This document shows positions 9,267 through 17,927 of a DNA stretch of 64,000 nt, piece by piece; position 1 is the first letter of the stretch, and every line of letters starts with the position of its first letter. This DNA is from Bacteroidia bacterium (GTDB lineage Bacteria > Bacteroidota > Bacteroidia > Bacteroidales > GWA2-32-17): assembly GCA_016218155.1 (NCBI GenBank), contig JACREQ010000050.1, forward strand, positions 1 through 64,000, in the 5' to 3' direction. The position numbers and the translations under genes are program-made. Under the pieces are notes generated by a model. The model was given only the letters and a program-made list of their open reading frames with translations. It did no database searches and was not told the origin of the DNA.

Positions 9267-10402
9267 TGAGCGAACAATCAGATCTCTTTAAAATCGCAAT
9301 AAAGCTTATTCCTCTTGTTGGTGATATAGTTGCAAAACGTATTATTGGATATTGTGGTAGCCTTGAAGCGGTTTTTACAGAAAAAGAAAGAAATCTTGCT
9401 AAAATTCCAGGAATAGGAACTATTATAGCTTCATCAATTGCTAACAATTCTAAGAAGAAAGAAATTTTTAAGATAGCAGAAAAAGAAGTAGCATTTAATA
9501 TTAAATACGGAGTAAGAACTGTGTTCTTTCTTGATGAGGATTATCCGAGAAGATTAGTTCATTGTGAAGATTCACCTGTAACAATCTTTGTATTAGGAAA
9601 TATTGATTTAAATCACCCAAAAGTTTTAAGTATTGTTGGCACAAGAAAAGCTACACAATATGGAAAAGACTTTTGCAATAAATTAATTTCAGACTTTAAA
9701 GACTTAAATATTAATGTTCAAATTATTAGCGGACTTGCTTTTGGTATTGACATTGCTGCACATAAAGCTGCCATGGAGTTTAATCTTTCAACAGCTGGAA
9801 TTTTAGCACATGGCTTAGATAAAATATACCCGGCTTTACATAGAAAATATGCTAAACAAATGATAGAAGAAGGCGGATTAATTACCGAATTTATTACTAA
9901 TACAACACCCGACAAACAAAATTTTGTAAAAAGAAATAGAATAATTGCAGGCCTTGCTGATGCTACACTTGTTGTAGAATCGGGTAAAAAAGGGGGTTCA
10001 CTTATTACAGCGGATATTGCAAACTCATATAATAGAGATGTTTTTGCAGTTCCAGGCAGAACAATTGATCCATGGTCATCCGGAACAAATTATTTAATAA
10101 AAACAAACAGGGCTGCACTTGCAGAATCAGCTTCTGATATTGCCAATTATTTAAGCTGGGAAACAAATTTAAAAAGTAAAAATATACAATCACCACTCTT
10201 TATAGATTTTGAACCCGACGAACTTTTAATTGCACAACAAATTGAAAAACAAGGAGATTTAACAATAGACATATTGTCATTACTTTGTAAAATGCCAGTA
10301 AGTAAAATCTCAGCTACACTTTTAGGAATGGAATTTAAAGGAATTGTAAAATGCCTACCAGGAAAAGTTTTTCAATTGTGTGTAACCATACCTAAAAATT
10401 AA
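9266..10402 (+). CDS. dprA: DNA processing protein DprA/Smf
   Basis: DprA binds incoming single-stranded DNA during natural transformation and loads RecA. The 378-residue protein shows the usual order. An N-terminal helix-hairpin-helix region (KIPGIGTIIASSIAN) comes first. The Rossmann-like core follows with SIVGTRKATQYG, ISGLAFGIDIAAHKAA and KRNRIIAGLADATLVVE...KKGGSLITA. A C-terminal winged-helix domain (DILSLLCKMPVSKISATLLGMEF) closes the chain. The start shares a base with the upstream stop. Most Bacteroidetes carry dprA whether or not they are known to be competent. The identification is secure; a transformation role in this organism is not shown. Confidence 0.96.
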   Translation: MSEQSDLFKIAIKLIPLVGDIVAKRIIGYCGSLEAVFTEKERNLAKIPGIGTIIASSIANNSKKKEIFKIAEKEVAFNIKYGVRTVFFLDEDYPRRLVHCEDSPVTIFVLGNIDLNHPKVLSIVGTRKATQYGKDFCNKLISDFKDLNINVQIISGLAFGIDIAAHKAAMEFNLSTAGILAHGLDKIYPALHRKYAKQMIEEGGLITEFITNTTPDKQNFVKRNRIIAGLADATLVVESGKKGGSLITADIANSYNRDVFAVPGRTIDPWSSGTNYLIKTNRAALAESASDIANYLSWETNLKSKNIQSPLFIDFEPDELLIAQQIEKQGDLTIDILSLLCKMPVSKISATLLGMEFKGIVKCLPGKVFQLCVTIPKN

Positions 10403-10421
10403 ACATTTTATTTTTTTATTT

Positions 10422-11189
10422 ATGTTTATTGATACCCATACACATATATATGCTGAACAATTTGATACTGACAGATCGGAAGCTATTAAAAGAGCTGTTA
10501 ATGATGGCATAAAATCTTTACTATTACCTGCAATTGATAAAAGTACACAAAATTCATTATTAGATTGTGTAAGAAACTTTCCAGAAAATTGTTTACCAAT
10601 GACTGGACTCCACCCTACTTCTGTAAAAGAAAATTATCTTGATGAACTGGATTTTGTAAAAAACGAATTAAAAAATAACAAATATCACGGAATCGGTGAA
10701 ACTGGATTAGATTACTATTGGGACAAAACATATATTAAAGAGCAGGAAATTGCTTTAAGAGTACAAATTGAATTAGCTTTGGAATATTCACTTCCAATTG
10801 TTCTTCATTCACGTAAATCTTTAAATGAACTTTTTAACATTATACGCGAATATAAAAATACCGGACTTACAGGGGTTTTTCATTGCTTTCCCGGAAATAT
10901 AATTGAAGCACAAAAAGCCATCGATTTTGGGTTTTATCTTGGAATTGGAGGAGTAGTAACATACAAAAATTCAGATATGGCTGAAGTGGCAAAAAATGTT
11001 TCATTAAGTAACATTATACTCGAAACAGATTCACCATATTTAACACCTGCTCCTTTTCGTGGAAAAAGAAATGAAAGTTTGTATATTAAAAATATAGCAG
11101 AAAAAATTGCAGAGCTTAAAAATATAACATTAAACGAAGTTGCAGAGATAACAACAAAAAATGCAAAGCAATTATTCAAATTAAGTTGA
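10422..11189 (+). CDS. tatD: TatD-family metal-dependent deoxyribonuclease
   Basis: Cytoplasmic TIM-barrel hydrolase of the TatD/YcfH/YjjV family with 3'-5' DNase activity in characterised members. The metal ligands typical of the family are present: the HxH pair in FIDTHTHIYAEQF (H6, H8), GETGLDYYWD, VLHSRKS, FHCFPG and ETDSPYLTPAPFRGKRN. The length of 255 residues is standard. It lies 19 bases after dprA and 4 bases before the asparaginase gene, so it probably belongs to the same operon. The specific subfamily (TatD, YcfH or YjjV) cannot be settled without an alignment. Confidence 0.93.
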   Translation: MFIDTHTHIYAEQFDTDRSEAIKRAVNDGIKSLLLPAIDKSTQNSLLDCVRNFPENCLPMTGLHPTSVKENYLDELDFVKNELKNNKYHGIGETGLDYYWDKTYIKEQEIALRVQIELALEYSLPIVLHSRKSLNELFNIIREYKNTGLTGVFHCFPGNIIEAQKAIDFGFYLGIGGVVTYKNSDMAEVAKNVSLSNIILETDSPYLTPAPFRGKRNESLYIKNIAEKIAELKNITLNEVAEITTKNAKQLFKLS

Positions 11190-11193
11190 TTTT

Positions 11194-12231
11194 ATGAAAG
11201 AAAATAAACCTTCAATACTTATTATTTACACTGGTGGGACTATTGGAATGATAAGAGATCATGAGACAGACTCTTTGCAACCGTTTGATTTTTCAGGAAT
11301 CGAAAACAAAGTGCCAGAAATTAAAAAATTCGGTTACCAGATTGATACAATTTCTCTAAAACCATTAATTGACTCATCAAATATAAATATCAGTTCATGG
11401 GTAAAAATGGCAACCGTTATAAAAGAGAATTATAATAACTATGATGGTTTTGTGGTTTTACATGGTACCGATACTATGTCATATTCGGCATCTGCATTAA
11501 GTTTCATGCTAGAAAATCTTGAAAAACCAATCATATTTACTGGATCTCAATTACCTATAGGAACTCTTAGAACTGATGGAAAAGAAAATCTTATTACATC
11601 TATTGAGATTGCAGCAGCAAAACTAAACGGAACTGCAATTGTTCCCGAAGTATGTATTTATTTTGAAAATAAACTTTTCAGAGGTAACAGAACTACAAAA
11701 CACAGCACAAAAAATTTCAGTGCATTTATTTCAGACAATTATCCCCCACTTGCAATTGCCGGAATTGAAATTGAATATAATTTAAGTGCAATTCATTACC
11801 CAACATCAGCTGGAAAGTTCAGAATTTATAACAAATTAAACGAAAATGTAATTATCATAAAATTATTCCCCGGATTAAGTAAAGAAGCATTCTCGTCAAT
11901 TCTTTCTATTCCAAATTTAAAAGGCATAGTGTTAGAAACGTATGGATCAGGGAATGCTCCTACCACAAAATGGTTTCTTTCTCTTTTAAAACAAGCTATT
12001 GAAAATGAAATAATAATTTTAAACATTACACAATGTGACTCTGGTGGTATAAATATGGGAAAATACGAAACCAGTCGAGAATTATTAAGGATGGGAGTTG
12101 TAAACGGTGCCGATTTAACAACAGAGGCAGCATCAACAAAACTCATGTTTATTTTAGAAAAACAATTAACATATAACGAAATCAGAAATCAATTACAACA
12201 TTCAATTCGTGGAGAAATGAGTGAATCATAA
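11194..12231 (+). CDS. ansA: L-asparaginase, type I (cytoplasmic)
   Basis: Hydrolyses L-asparagine to aspartate and ammonia. The first catalytic threonine lies in ILIIYTGGTIGM at the N-terminus, and the second catalytic motif is VVLHGTDTMSYSAS with the Thr-Asp pair. ITQCDSGGINMGKYETS and a C-terminal helical tail follow, as in the AnsA family. There is no signal peptide, and the 345-residue length fits the cytoplasmic type I enzyme rather than the periplasmic type II. It is the last gene of a run from proline dehydrogenase onward with gaps of 20 bases or less. No terminator is obvious in the 117 bases before the tRNA gene. Confidence 0.95.
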   Translation: MKENKPSILIIYTGGTIGMIRDHETDSLQPFDFSGIENKVPEIKKFGYQIDTISLKPLIDSSNINISSWVKMATVIKENYNNYDGFVVLHGTDTMSYSASALSFMLENLEKPIIFTGSQLPIGTLRTDGKENLITSIEIAAAKLNGTAIVPEVCIYFENKLFRGNRTTKHSTKNFSAFISDNYPPLAIAGIEIEYNLSAIHYPTSAGKFRIYNKLNENVIIIKLFPGLSKEAFSSILSIPNLKGIVLETYGSGNAPTTKWFLSLLKQAIENEIIILNITQCDSGGINMGKYETSRELLRMGVVNGADLTTEAASTKLMFILEKQLTYNEIRNQLQHSIRGEMSES

Positions 12232-12348
12232 TGCACTATTTAGCTCTTAAACACAACAAAAAATTAAAAATAAAGTTTTATAGGTTAAGTTTTATTTAGT
12301 ACTTTCACGCTCTTAAAAAAAGTTCTTTTTTTTAATCTTAAAATAATT

Positions 12349-12439
12349 GGAGAGGTGTCCGAGTGGTCGAAGGAGCACGCCTGGAAAGTGTGTATACCTC
12401 AAAAGGGTATCGGGGGTTCGAATCCCTTCCTCTCCGCCA
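12349..12439 (+). tRNA. tRNA-Ser (anticodon GGA)
   Basis: A 91-nucleotide type II tRNA with an encoded CCA end at 12437-12439. The acceptor stem pairs GGAGAGG (12349-12355) with CCTCTCC (12429-12435), with discriminator G at 12436. The anticodon stem CACGC/GTGTG flanks the loop CTGGAAA (12381-12387) with anticodon GGA at 12383-12385. A long variable arm (about 12390-12412) and a standard GGTTCGAATCC T-arm follow. It reads UCC and UCU serine codons. Confidence 0.97.
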
Positions 12440-12458
12440 GAAATTAATAAATGACAAA

Positions 12459-12686
12459 ATGCCAAATCATTTTTCATTTTCTAATATAATGTTTTATTTC
12501 GGGCTTATAATGATTTTATTTTACATTGGAGCCGGACTAATACTTATTTTTGCATCAGTATTACCAAATACTCCAAAAGAGTTTAAAGTAATATTTGGCA
12601 TTTTCTTTGTCCTTTATGGAATATTTCGCTTTGTAAGAGTATACCCAAAACTAAAAAACCGCAATCAAGATGAAGAAAATGAGTAA
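12459..12686 (+). CDS. Small two-helix membrane protein (hypothetical)
   Basis: A 75-residue protein starting at the ATG at 12459 (MPNHFSFSNIMFYFG). The same frame is open back into the tRNA gene, but that extension encodes the tRNA and is not a credible protein. Two hydrophobic segments, ~9-34 and ~41-58, are separated by a short turn (LPNTPKEF) and followed by a basic then acidic tail. The end overlaps the start of the binding lipoprotein gene by 17 bases, a sign of co-translation with it. The function is unknown; its position at the head of the binding protein-TPR group suggests an accessory role there. Confidence 0.65.
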   Translation: MPNHFSFSNIMFYFGLIMILFYIGAGLILIFASVLPNTPKEFKVIFGIFFVLYGIFRFVRVYPKLKNRNQDEENE

Positions 12687-13614
12687 ATTATGTTACCTAG
12701 CATTGGTTATTTTATTATTTTCTTGTAACCAACAACCAAGTCAGACTTATGACGAAACTCCAACTCGAGGAAATATAAAAATCGCCTGCGACGAATCTTT
12801 CAAACTTCTTTTTGATACTGAGATATATACATTTGAAAGTTTATACAAATTCGCAAAAATTAATCCAACATATTTACCTGAAAATGATTTATTCAATCTG
12901 TTTTTCAATGACTCTGTTAGATTAATTGTAACCACAAGAAAACTTACAAAAAGTGAAGAAGATGGATTGGTTGGCAATAATATAGTACCAAAAACTACTG
13001 TTATTGCTTACGACGCATTAGCGTTTATTATTAATAATGATAATACTGATACAACAATTATATATAGTAATATTAAAAAAATATTTACAGGAGAAATTAA
13101 AACCTGGAAAGATTTAAATCCTAAATCAGAATTAGGCGATATTGCTATGGTATTTGATAACGAAAAATCAGGCAATGTCAGATATATCAATGAAAAATTT
13201 GAATTAAAACAAGGATTTCCTTCAACCTGTTTTGCAGTTAATTCTAATGAAGAAGTTATTAATTATGTAGAAAAAAATAAAAACGCAATTGGATTATTAA
13301 GCGTAAATTACATAAGTGACAGACACGATTCTTTAACTATAAACTTTTTAAATAGAATTAAAGTACTTGCAATTAGTGCTGAAACAGATGATGGCACTAC
13401 TGGTTATTATTTTAGACCATATCAGGCTTATATCGCAAATGTATCTTACCCATTCAGACGAGATGTATATATTATTAGTCGTGAAACATTTACAGGACTT
13501 GGCTCAGGTTTTAAACAATTTGTTGCGGGTGAAGTTGGTCAGAGAATTATTTTAAAATCAGGACTTGTTCCTTCTAATATGCCTATTAGGTTAATACAAT
13601 TATCAAATGAATAA
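12670..13614 (+). CDS. Phosphate-binding-like substrate-binding lipoprotein
   Basis: A 314-residue periplasmic binding protein of the PstS-like group. The signal segment ends in a lipobox LLFSC (C19), so it should be membrane-anchored in the periplasm. The fold-typical pattern is visible: GNIKIACDESF, the 'IVTTRKLTKSEEDGL' strand-helix, the PstS-like IVYSNIKKIFTGEIKTWKDLNP segment in modified form, and late strands with YPFRRDVYIIS and GSGFKQFVAGEVGQRIILKSGL. No PstCAB transporter genes are nearby. In Bacteroidetes this type of protein sits beside a TPR protein and exbB/exbD/tonB genes, as here, so a role with the TonB system is possible. ATG 12670 overlaps the upstream gene; ATG 12679 is an alternative start. 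Confidence 0.85.
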   Translation: MKKMSKLCYLALVILLFSCNQQPSQTYDETPTRGNIKIACDESFKLLFDTEIYTFESLYKFAKINPTYLPENDLFNLFFNDSVRLIVTTRKLTKSEEDGLVGNNIVPKTTVIAYDALAFIINNDNTDTTIIYSNIKKIFTGEIKTWKDLNPKSELGDIAMVFDNEKSGNVRYINEKFELKQGFPSTCFAVNSNEEVINYVEKNKNAIGLLSVNYISDRHDSLTINFLNRIKVLAISAETDDGTTGYYFRPYQAYIANVSYPFRRDVYIISRETFTGLGSGFKQFVAGEVGQRIILKSGLVPSNMPIRLIQLSNE

Positions 13615-13625
13615 TTTTTTGTAAT

Positions 13626-15347
13626 ATGACAAAAAGAATTTTAATTTTAGTCGCATTAGTTAGTTTACTAAGTTTTAGTAGTTTTAAAAGTCAGTCACAA
13701 ACTTTAACTGATGCTATTCGCTTAATGCAAAGCGAACAATTTGATGCTGCAAAAAAAGCATACAAAAGTGTAATTTCTAAAGAACCAAGAAATGGTGATG
13801 CCTATTTTTATTTTGGGCAATGTTATCTTTATTCATTTATTGTTGATTCGCTTTCATATTCATTAGATGAAGTAGCCGATTCTGCTTATTTTTACTACAA
13901 AAAAGGTACAGAATCAGATCCACTCAATCCTCTTAATTACACAGGTTTGGGAAAAGTAGAATTACTTAAAAAAAATGCAGCAAATGCAAAAGCAAGTTTT
14001 GATAAAGCCATTTCATTACTTCCAAGTAAAACTAATAAAAACAGCGAAATATCAAAAGAAAAACAAGCATTAACCTATGCTAAAATTGCTGAAGCATATG
14101 CCCAGGTTACTCCATCACAAATGAAAGAGGCATATGCTTACTTGCAATCAGCCCAGTCATATTCAATTCAAGATCCTGCAATATATATCATTACAGGTGA
14201 TATTTACTTAGAGGATGGAGATGCAACTAATGCAATATTAAACTATAAAAAAGCTCAGGATTTATTACCAAATTCTCCATTAGCAAAAATAAAAATTGGA
14301 AACATTTACGTTCGTGGCAGAAACCTAAAAGCAGCCATACCTTATTTTGAAGAGGCTCAAGTAATAGACCCAAAATTTGCTCCGGTATATCGCGAAATGG
14401 GCGAATTATATATAAAATCAGGCAATAACGAAAAAGCTAAAGAGAATTTCTCAAAATTCTTAGAATTATCTAACAAAAATATTGCTGCAAGAATTAAATA
14501 TATTTATGCACTTTTCCTTTGCAAAGATTATAACAATGTACTTGTTCAGATTAACGAAGTATTTGCGACAGACACATCATCAACTATTCTTAATAGGCTT
14601 GCTGGATATTCATATTTTGAAACTACAAAATATAATGAGGCTAAGAAATCAATGGATGTTTTCTTTTACAAAACCAAACCAGAACGCATAATAAGCAGCG
14701 ATTTTGCATATTACGGACGTATCCAGAGCAAATTAGGAAGTGATTCACTTGCAATCGAAAGCTTTAAAAAAGCAATTTCTAAAGATACTTCTAACTATGA
14801 TCTACTAACAGAGACAGCAAACATCTTAACAAAGCAAAAAAGAAATAATGAAGCTATTGATTTGTTTAATAAAAAAATAAATTCGGGTAAAGCAACTTCA
14901 CTAGACTACTATTACCTGTCAAAAATATATTATGGTTTATTTGTTAATATAAGTTCCAAACCAGAATATCCAAAAACAGATAGTTTAAAAGTTAAAGCAA
15001 TTGAATATTTAACTAAAGCAGACACATTATGTGGAAGTTTTATAGCCGACCAACCATCTTCTATGCAAGGACTTCAAAGACGCGCTCAGATTAAAGCTGC
15101 ATTAGATCCCGAATTTAAAGGTTTAGCAAAACCATTTTATGAAAAAGTATTGGAAAAAGCTCAGGCAGACTCTGTAAAATATACTAAAGAATTAATGGAT
15201 TCATATGAGTATATGGGATGGTATAATTATATTACAACTCAAAACTATGCAGTTTCTAAAATGTATTACAATAGAATTTTAGCCATCGATCCAAAAAATG
15301 CAAAAGCTAAAAAAGTGTTGGAACTGCCAAAACTTAAGAATTTATAA
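13626..15347 (+). CDS. Secreted TPR-repeat protein
   Basis: A 573-residue protein with a signal peptide (hydrophobic ~5-20, cleavage near SFKSQSQ) and tetratricopeptide repeats over nearly its whole length. At least eight are recognisable, for example around AAKKAYKSVISKEPRNGDAY, AKASFDKAISL, AILNYKKAQDLLPNSPLA, AIPYFEEAQVIDPKFAPVYRE, AKENFSKFLEL and, at the end, YNRILAIDPKNAKAKK. TPR arrays bind partner proteins, and this one should do so in the periplasm. It lies 11 bases after the binding lipoprotein gene and is closed by a strong terminator, so the two form one unit just upstream of exbB. The same gene pair adjoins exbB/exbD/tonB in other Bacteroidetes. The partner is not known. Confidence 0.88.
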   Translation: MTKRILILVALVSLLSFSSFKSQSQTLTDAIRLMQSEQFDAAKKAYKSVISKEPRNGDAYFYFGQCYLYSFIVDSLSYSLDEVADSAYFYYKKGTESDPLNPLNYTGLGKVELLKKNAANAKASFDKAISLLPSKTNKNSEISKEKQALTYAKIAEAYAQVTPSQMKEAYAYLQSAQSYSIQDPAIYIITGDIYLEDGDATNAILNYKKAQDLLPNSPLAKIKIGNIYVRGRNLKAAIPYFEEAQVIDPKFAPVYREMGELYIKSGNNEKAKENFSKFLELSNKNIAARIKYIYALFLCKDYNNVLVQINEVFATDTSSTILNRLAGYSYFETTKYNEAKKSMDVFFYKTKPERIISSDFAYYGRIQSKLGSDSLAIESFKKAISKDTSNYDLLTETANILTKQKRNNEAIDLFNKKINSGKATSLDYYYLSKIYYGLFVNISSKPEYPKTDSLKVKAIEYLTKADTLCGSFIADQPSSMQGLQRRAQIKAALDPEFKGLAKPFYEKVLEKAQADSVKYTKELMDSYEYMGWYNYITTQNYAVSKMYYNRILAIDPKNAKAKKVLELPKLKNL

Positions 15348-15368
15348 AATAGCTATTCATAACAATTA

Positions 15369-15403
15369 AAACCCTTATGTTATTATCAGCATAAGGGTTT
15401 TTT
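15369..15403 (+). terminator. Intrinsic terminator after the TPR gene
   Basis: An 11-pair stem, AAACCCTTATG (15369-15379) with CATAAGGGTTT (15390-15400), 10-base loop, followed by further T. Confidence 0.92.
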
Positions 15404-15781
15404 ATTTTTATTAGTACAACTATAGTACGATATAAAACAATAAAATTTAATAAAAGAAGTTTTTATCACAACAGAATTTATCAGTAAAAAATCTCTGTAT
15501 TTTTTGATTTTAATTTTAGATAATTATTAAACATATTTTAAATGAAAAAAAGTACATCTGTTAAAACTCTAATAAGTTGCAAATCATTAATATTTTACTG
15601 ATTTAAAAAAAGGATGGCAAATTTGATTTTTATAAAATCATATATTATATTTGCGACGATAAAAAGCGCATTGGAATTAATTTTTAGGCGATTTTTATTC
15701 TCTTTTCATAATTTAAAATTGTTTAATTTCAACAATATTATTTCAATCATTAATTAAAAATAACCTTTAAATCAAACAGTA
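15404..15781. other. Intergenic region upstream of exbB
   Basis: About 380 AT-rich bases without a credible ORF. It contains the exbB promoter (15622-15653) and a leader of roughly 120 bases. Within the leader an imperfect hairpin can be drawn: seven A-T pairs, one mismatch and three G-C pairs, using 15659-15669 and 15688-15698. I see no riboswitch that I can name and nothing else in the first 220 bases. Confidence 0.6.
15622..15653 (+). promoter_or_regulatory. Consensus Bacteroidetes promoter for exbB
   Basis: A -33 element TTTG (15622-15625), a 20-base spacer and an exact -7 box TATATTTG (15646-15653), matching TTTG-N(19-21)-TAnnTTTG of the phylum's primary sigma factor. The predicted transcription start is near 15660, about 120 bases before the exbB ATG. 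Confidence 0.75.
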
Positions 15782-16594
15782 ATGAGTAAAAGTGGTCAAT
15801 CTCTGAAAGATGCTCTGCAATCGGTATTTGCTGGCGGCGCAATAATTATTGCTTTAATAATTGCTTATTTAGTTTTTAAATTTGTAATGGGAAACCCTGT
15901 TAATTTTCAGGGAGGAAACCCAGATGGCGAACCTATGCCTGGTAACTATTTAGCTATTATCTACAAAGGGGGTGTAATTGTTCCTATTTTAATGGCTTTA
16001 ATTATTATTCTTATTACTTTCACTATCGAAAGATTTTTATCTATTCGTCGTGCTCGTGGAAAAAAACGTTTAAATGTTTTTGTTAAACAATTACAAGGTC
16101 TTCTTGCAGAAGATAAAATTGAAGAAGCTTCAGCAGCTTGTGATAAACAAAAAGGATCATTAGGTAATGTAATGAAAGCTGGTTTACACAGATATCGTTC
16201 ATTAGAAAACGAAACCAATTTAAACAAAGATCAAAAGATTCTTGCGCTTCAGAAAGAAATTGAAGAAGCTACAGCATTAGAACTTCCTATGCTTTCAAAG
16301 AATCTAGTAATTCTATCAACCATTGCTTCTATCGCCGTTCTTATCGGTCTTATTGGTACTGTATTAGGTATGATTAAAGCTTTTGCTGCTCTTGCTCAAG
16401 CTGGTGCTCCAGATGCTCTTGCTTTAGCAACCGGTATTTCTGAAGCTCTTATTAATACAGCTTTTGGTATTGGTGGTTCAACTTTAGCTATCATTCTTTA
16501 TAACTTCTTCTCTACAAAGATTGATGCAATGACATTCAAAATTGATGAAGCAGGATTTAGCTTAACACAAACATTTGCTTCTAAAGTAAAATAA
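15782..16594 (+). CDS. exbB: Proton channel protein ExbB/TolQ/MotA family
   Basis: Inner-membrane subunit of the proton channel that energises TonB. The 270-residue protein has a membrane segment near the N-terminus (~18-36), a second at ~62-84 followed by a cytoplasmic helical domain, and two long helices at ~175-200 and ~220-245. The MotA/TolQ/ExbB signature is clear: STIASIAVLIGLIGTVLGMI and, in the last helix, GISEALINTAFGIGGS. The extra N-terminal helix is usual for Bacteroidetes ExbB. It heads the operon exbB-exbD-exbD-tonB behind a consensus promoter, with a 21-base gap to the first exbD. The identification is secure. Confidence 0.95.
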   Translation: MSKSGQSLKDALQSVFAGGAIIIALIIAYLVFKFVMGNPVNFQGGNPDGEPMPGNYLAIIYKGGVIVPILMALIIILITFTIERFLSIRRARGKKRLNVFVKQLQGLLAEDKIEEASAACDKQKGSLGNVMKAGLHRYRSLENETNLNKDQKILALQKEIEEATALELPMLSKNLVILSTIASIAVLIGLIGTVLGMIKAFAALAQAGAPDALALATGISEALINTAFGIGGSTLAIILYNFFSTKIDAMTFKIDEAGFSLTQTFASKVK

Positions 16595-16615
16595 TTTAGC
16601 AAATTATAGCTAAAA

Positions 16616-17266
16616 ATGTCTAAAATTAAGATACATAAGAGTAGTCCGCACATCGACATGACGCCGATGGTAGACTTGTTTGCTCTGCTTCTTACATTTT
16701 TCATGCTTACTTCAACGTTTCGTCCTCAAGAACCTGCAGTTATTGATACACCTGCTTCTATTTCCGAAAAACAGGCACCTGATAAGGAAATATTAAGCAT
16801 ATCTATTGATAAACTAGGTAAAGTTTATTTCAATCTTGATAATGGACCAGATACAACAACGAAGTTTCGTGAAAAAGTGCTTGAAAAAATGGCCGAGCAA
16901 TACAAATTAACTTTCACACCCAAGCAGTATGAAACATTTGCTAAGCTTGGTGCGTTTGGTATGCCTGTTCAGCTTCTAAACCAATGGATTGACAAAAAAG
17001 ATCCTACTGAAAGAGATAAATTTCAGAAACAATTGGTTGAAGCAAAAAAAGATGGCATCCCAACCGACTCTGTTGATAACCAGTTAGCATGGTGGATACT
17101 AATTACTAGACAAGTTGATCAGAATATTCAGGTTGGTATTAAAGCCGACATGGAAACCGATTATAAAGTGGTAAAAAAGGTTCTGGATATTTTGCAAGAC
17201 AAGAAAGTAAATAAGTTTAATCTTACTACCAACCTTGAAAAAGTTGAAGTTAAAGTTGAAAACTAA
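16616..17266 (+). CDS. exbD: ExbD/TolR family protein, first copy
   Basis: Second subunit type of the TonB-energising proton channel. A short cytoplasmic N-terminus is followed by one membrane helix (~20-36) with the family signature HIDMTPMVDLFALLLTFFM; the conserved channel aspartate is D20. The periplasmic part is longer than that of classical ExbD (216 residues against about 140), because a helical insert of some 70 residues (from TKFREKVLEK to NQLAWWILI) interrupts the domain before the final strand-helix-strand with VGIKADMETDYKVVKKVLDIL. The second copy has an insert in the same place but with different sequence. It overlaps neither neighbour; the gap to the second exbD is 14 bases. 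Confidence 0.93.
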   Translation: MSKIKIHKSSPHIDMTPMVDLFALLLTFFMLTSTFRPQEPAVIDTPASISEKQAPDKEILSISIDKLGKVYFNLDNGPDTTTKFREKVLEKMAEQYKLTFTPKQYETFAKLGAFGMPVQLLNQWIDKKDPTERDKFQKQLVEAKKDGIPTDSVDNQLAWWILITRQVDQNIQVGIKADMETDYKVVKKVLDILQDKKVNKFNLTTNLEKVEVKVEN

Positions 17267-17280
17267 AAAAAGGAAATGGT

Positions 17281-17916
17281 ATGGCACAAATAATAGAAAA
17301 TAATGCCGGTAAAGGCGGAGGCGGTAAAAGAAAACCTAAAAAACATTCGACAGCCATAGATATGACTCCTATGGTGGATTTGATGTGTCTCCTTATTACA
17401 TTTTTCATGTTAACAACTGCTTTCAGTAAACCAAAGGTTATGGAAATAGTTTTACCTGAAAAAGATGTTGATACAACTAAAACTAAATCACCTCCTGTAG
17501 ATAAAAAGAGAGCTGTTACAATTATTCTTGCAGAAAATGATATAGTTTACTATTATGAAGGTTTAGCAAAACCTGACTCACTTCCTGCATTAATTAAAAC
17601 AGATTATAGTAAGGATGGAATTCGTAAATTTTTACTAAAACGCAACAAACCTCTTTTTGACAAAATCATTGAATTAAAAGAAAAGATTAAAAAAGGAGAG
17701 CTTGTACTTCCTAAGGATTCTGTTAGTTCAGAATTGAAGAAATTAAAAAATGATGACCATGTAGGTCCTATCGTATTAATTAAAGCAGCAGATAATATTA
17801 AATATAAAAATTTCGTAGATATTATCGATGAAATGGCTATTACAAATATTGCTCGTTATGCTGTTGTTGATTTAAATGCTTTAGAACTTAAAATGCTCGA
17901 ACTTGCACCTAAATAA
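17281..17916 (+). CDS. exbD: ExbD/TolR family protein, second copy
   Basis: A second ExbD-type subunit of 211 residues. A glycine- and lysine-rich cytoplasmic N-terminus (GKGGGGKRKPKKH) precedes the membrane helix with AIDMTPMVDLMCLLITFFM; the channel aspartate is D33. The periplasmic domain again carries a charged helical insert (~100-150) before the closing PIVLIKAADNIKYKNFVDIIDEM segment. Two exbD genes in tandem are common in Bacteroidetes and may form mixed dimers inside the ExbB pentamer (inference). It sits 14 bases after the first exbD and 11 bases before tonB in the same operon. Confidence 0.93.
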   Translation: MAQIIENNAGKGGGGKRKPKKHSTAIDMTPMVDLMCLLITFFMLTTAFSKPKVMEIVLPEKDVDTTKTKSPPVDKKRAVTIILAENDIVYYYEGLAKPDSLPALIKTDYSKDGIRKFLLKRNKPLFDKIIELKEKIKKGELVLPKDSVSSELKKLKNDDHVGPIVLIKAADNIKYKNFVDIIDEMAITNIARYAVVDLNALELKMLELAPK

Positions 17917-17927
17917 CTACTAAAACT

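Noticed and set aside
12363-12458. N-terminal extension of the 75-residue membrane protein into the tRNA gene
   Set aside because: The extension overlaps the tRNA-Ser structure and encodes its sequence. The internal ATG at 12459 fits the protein.
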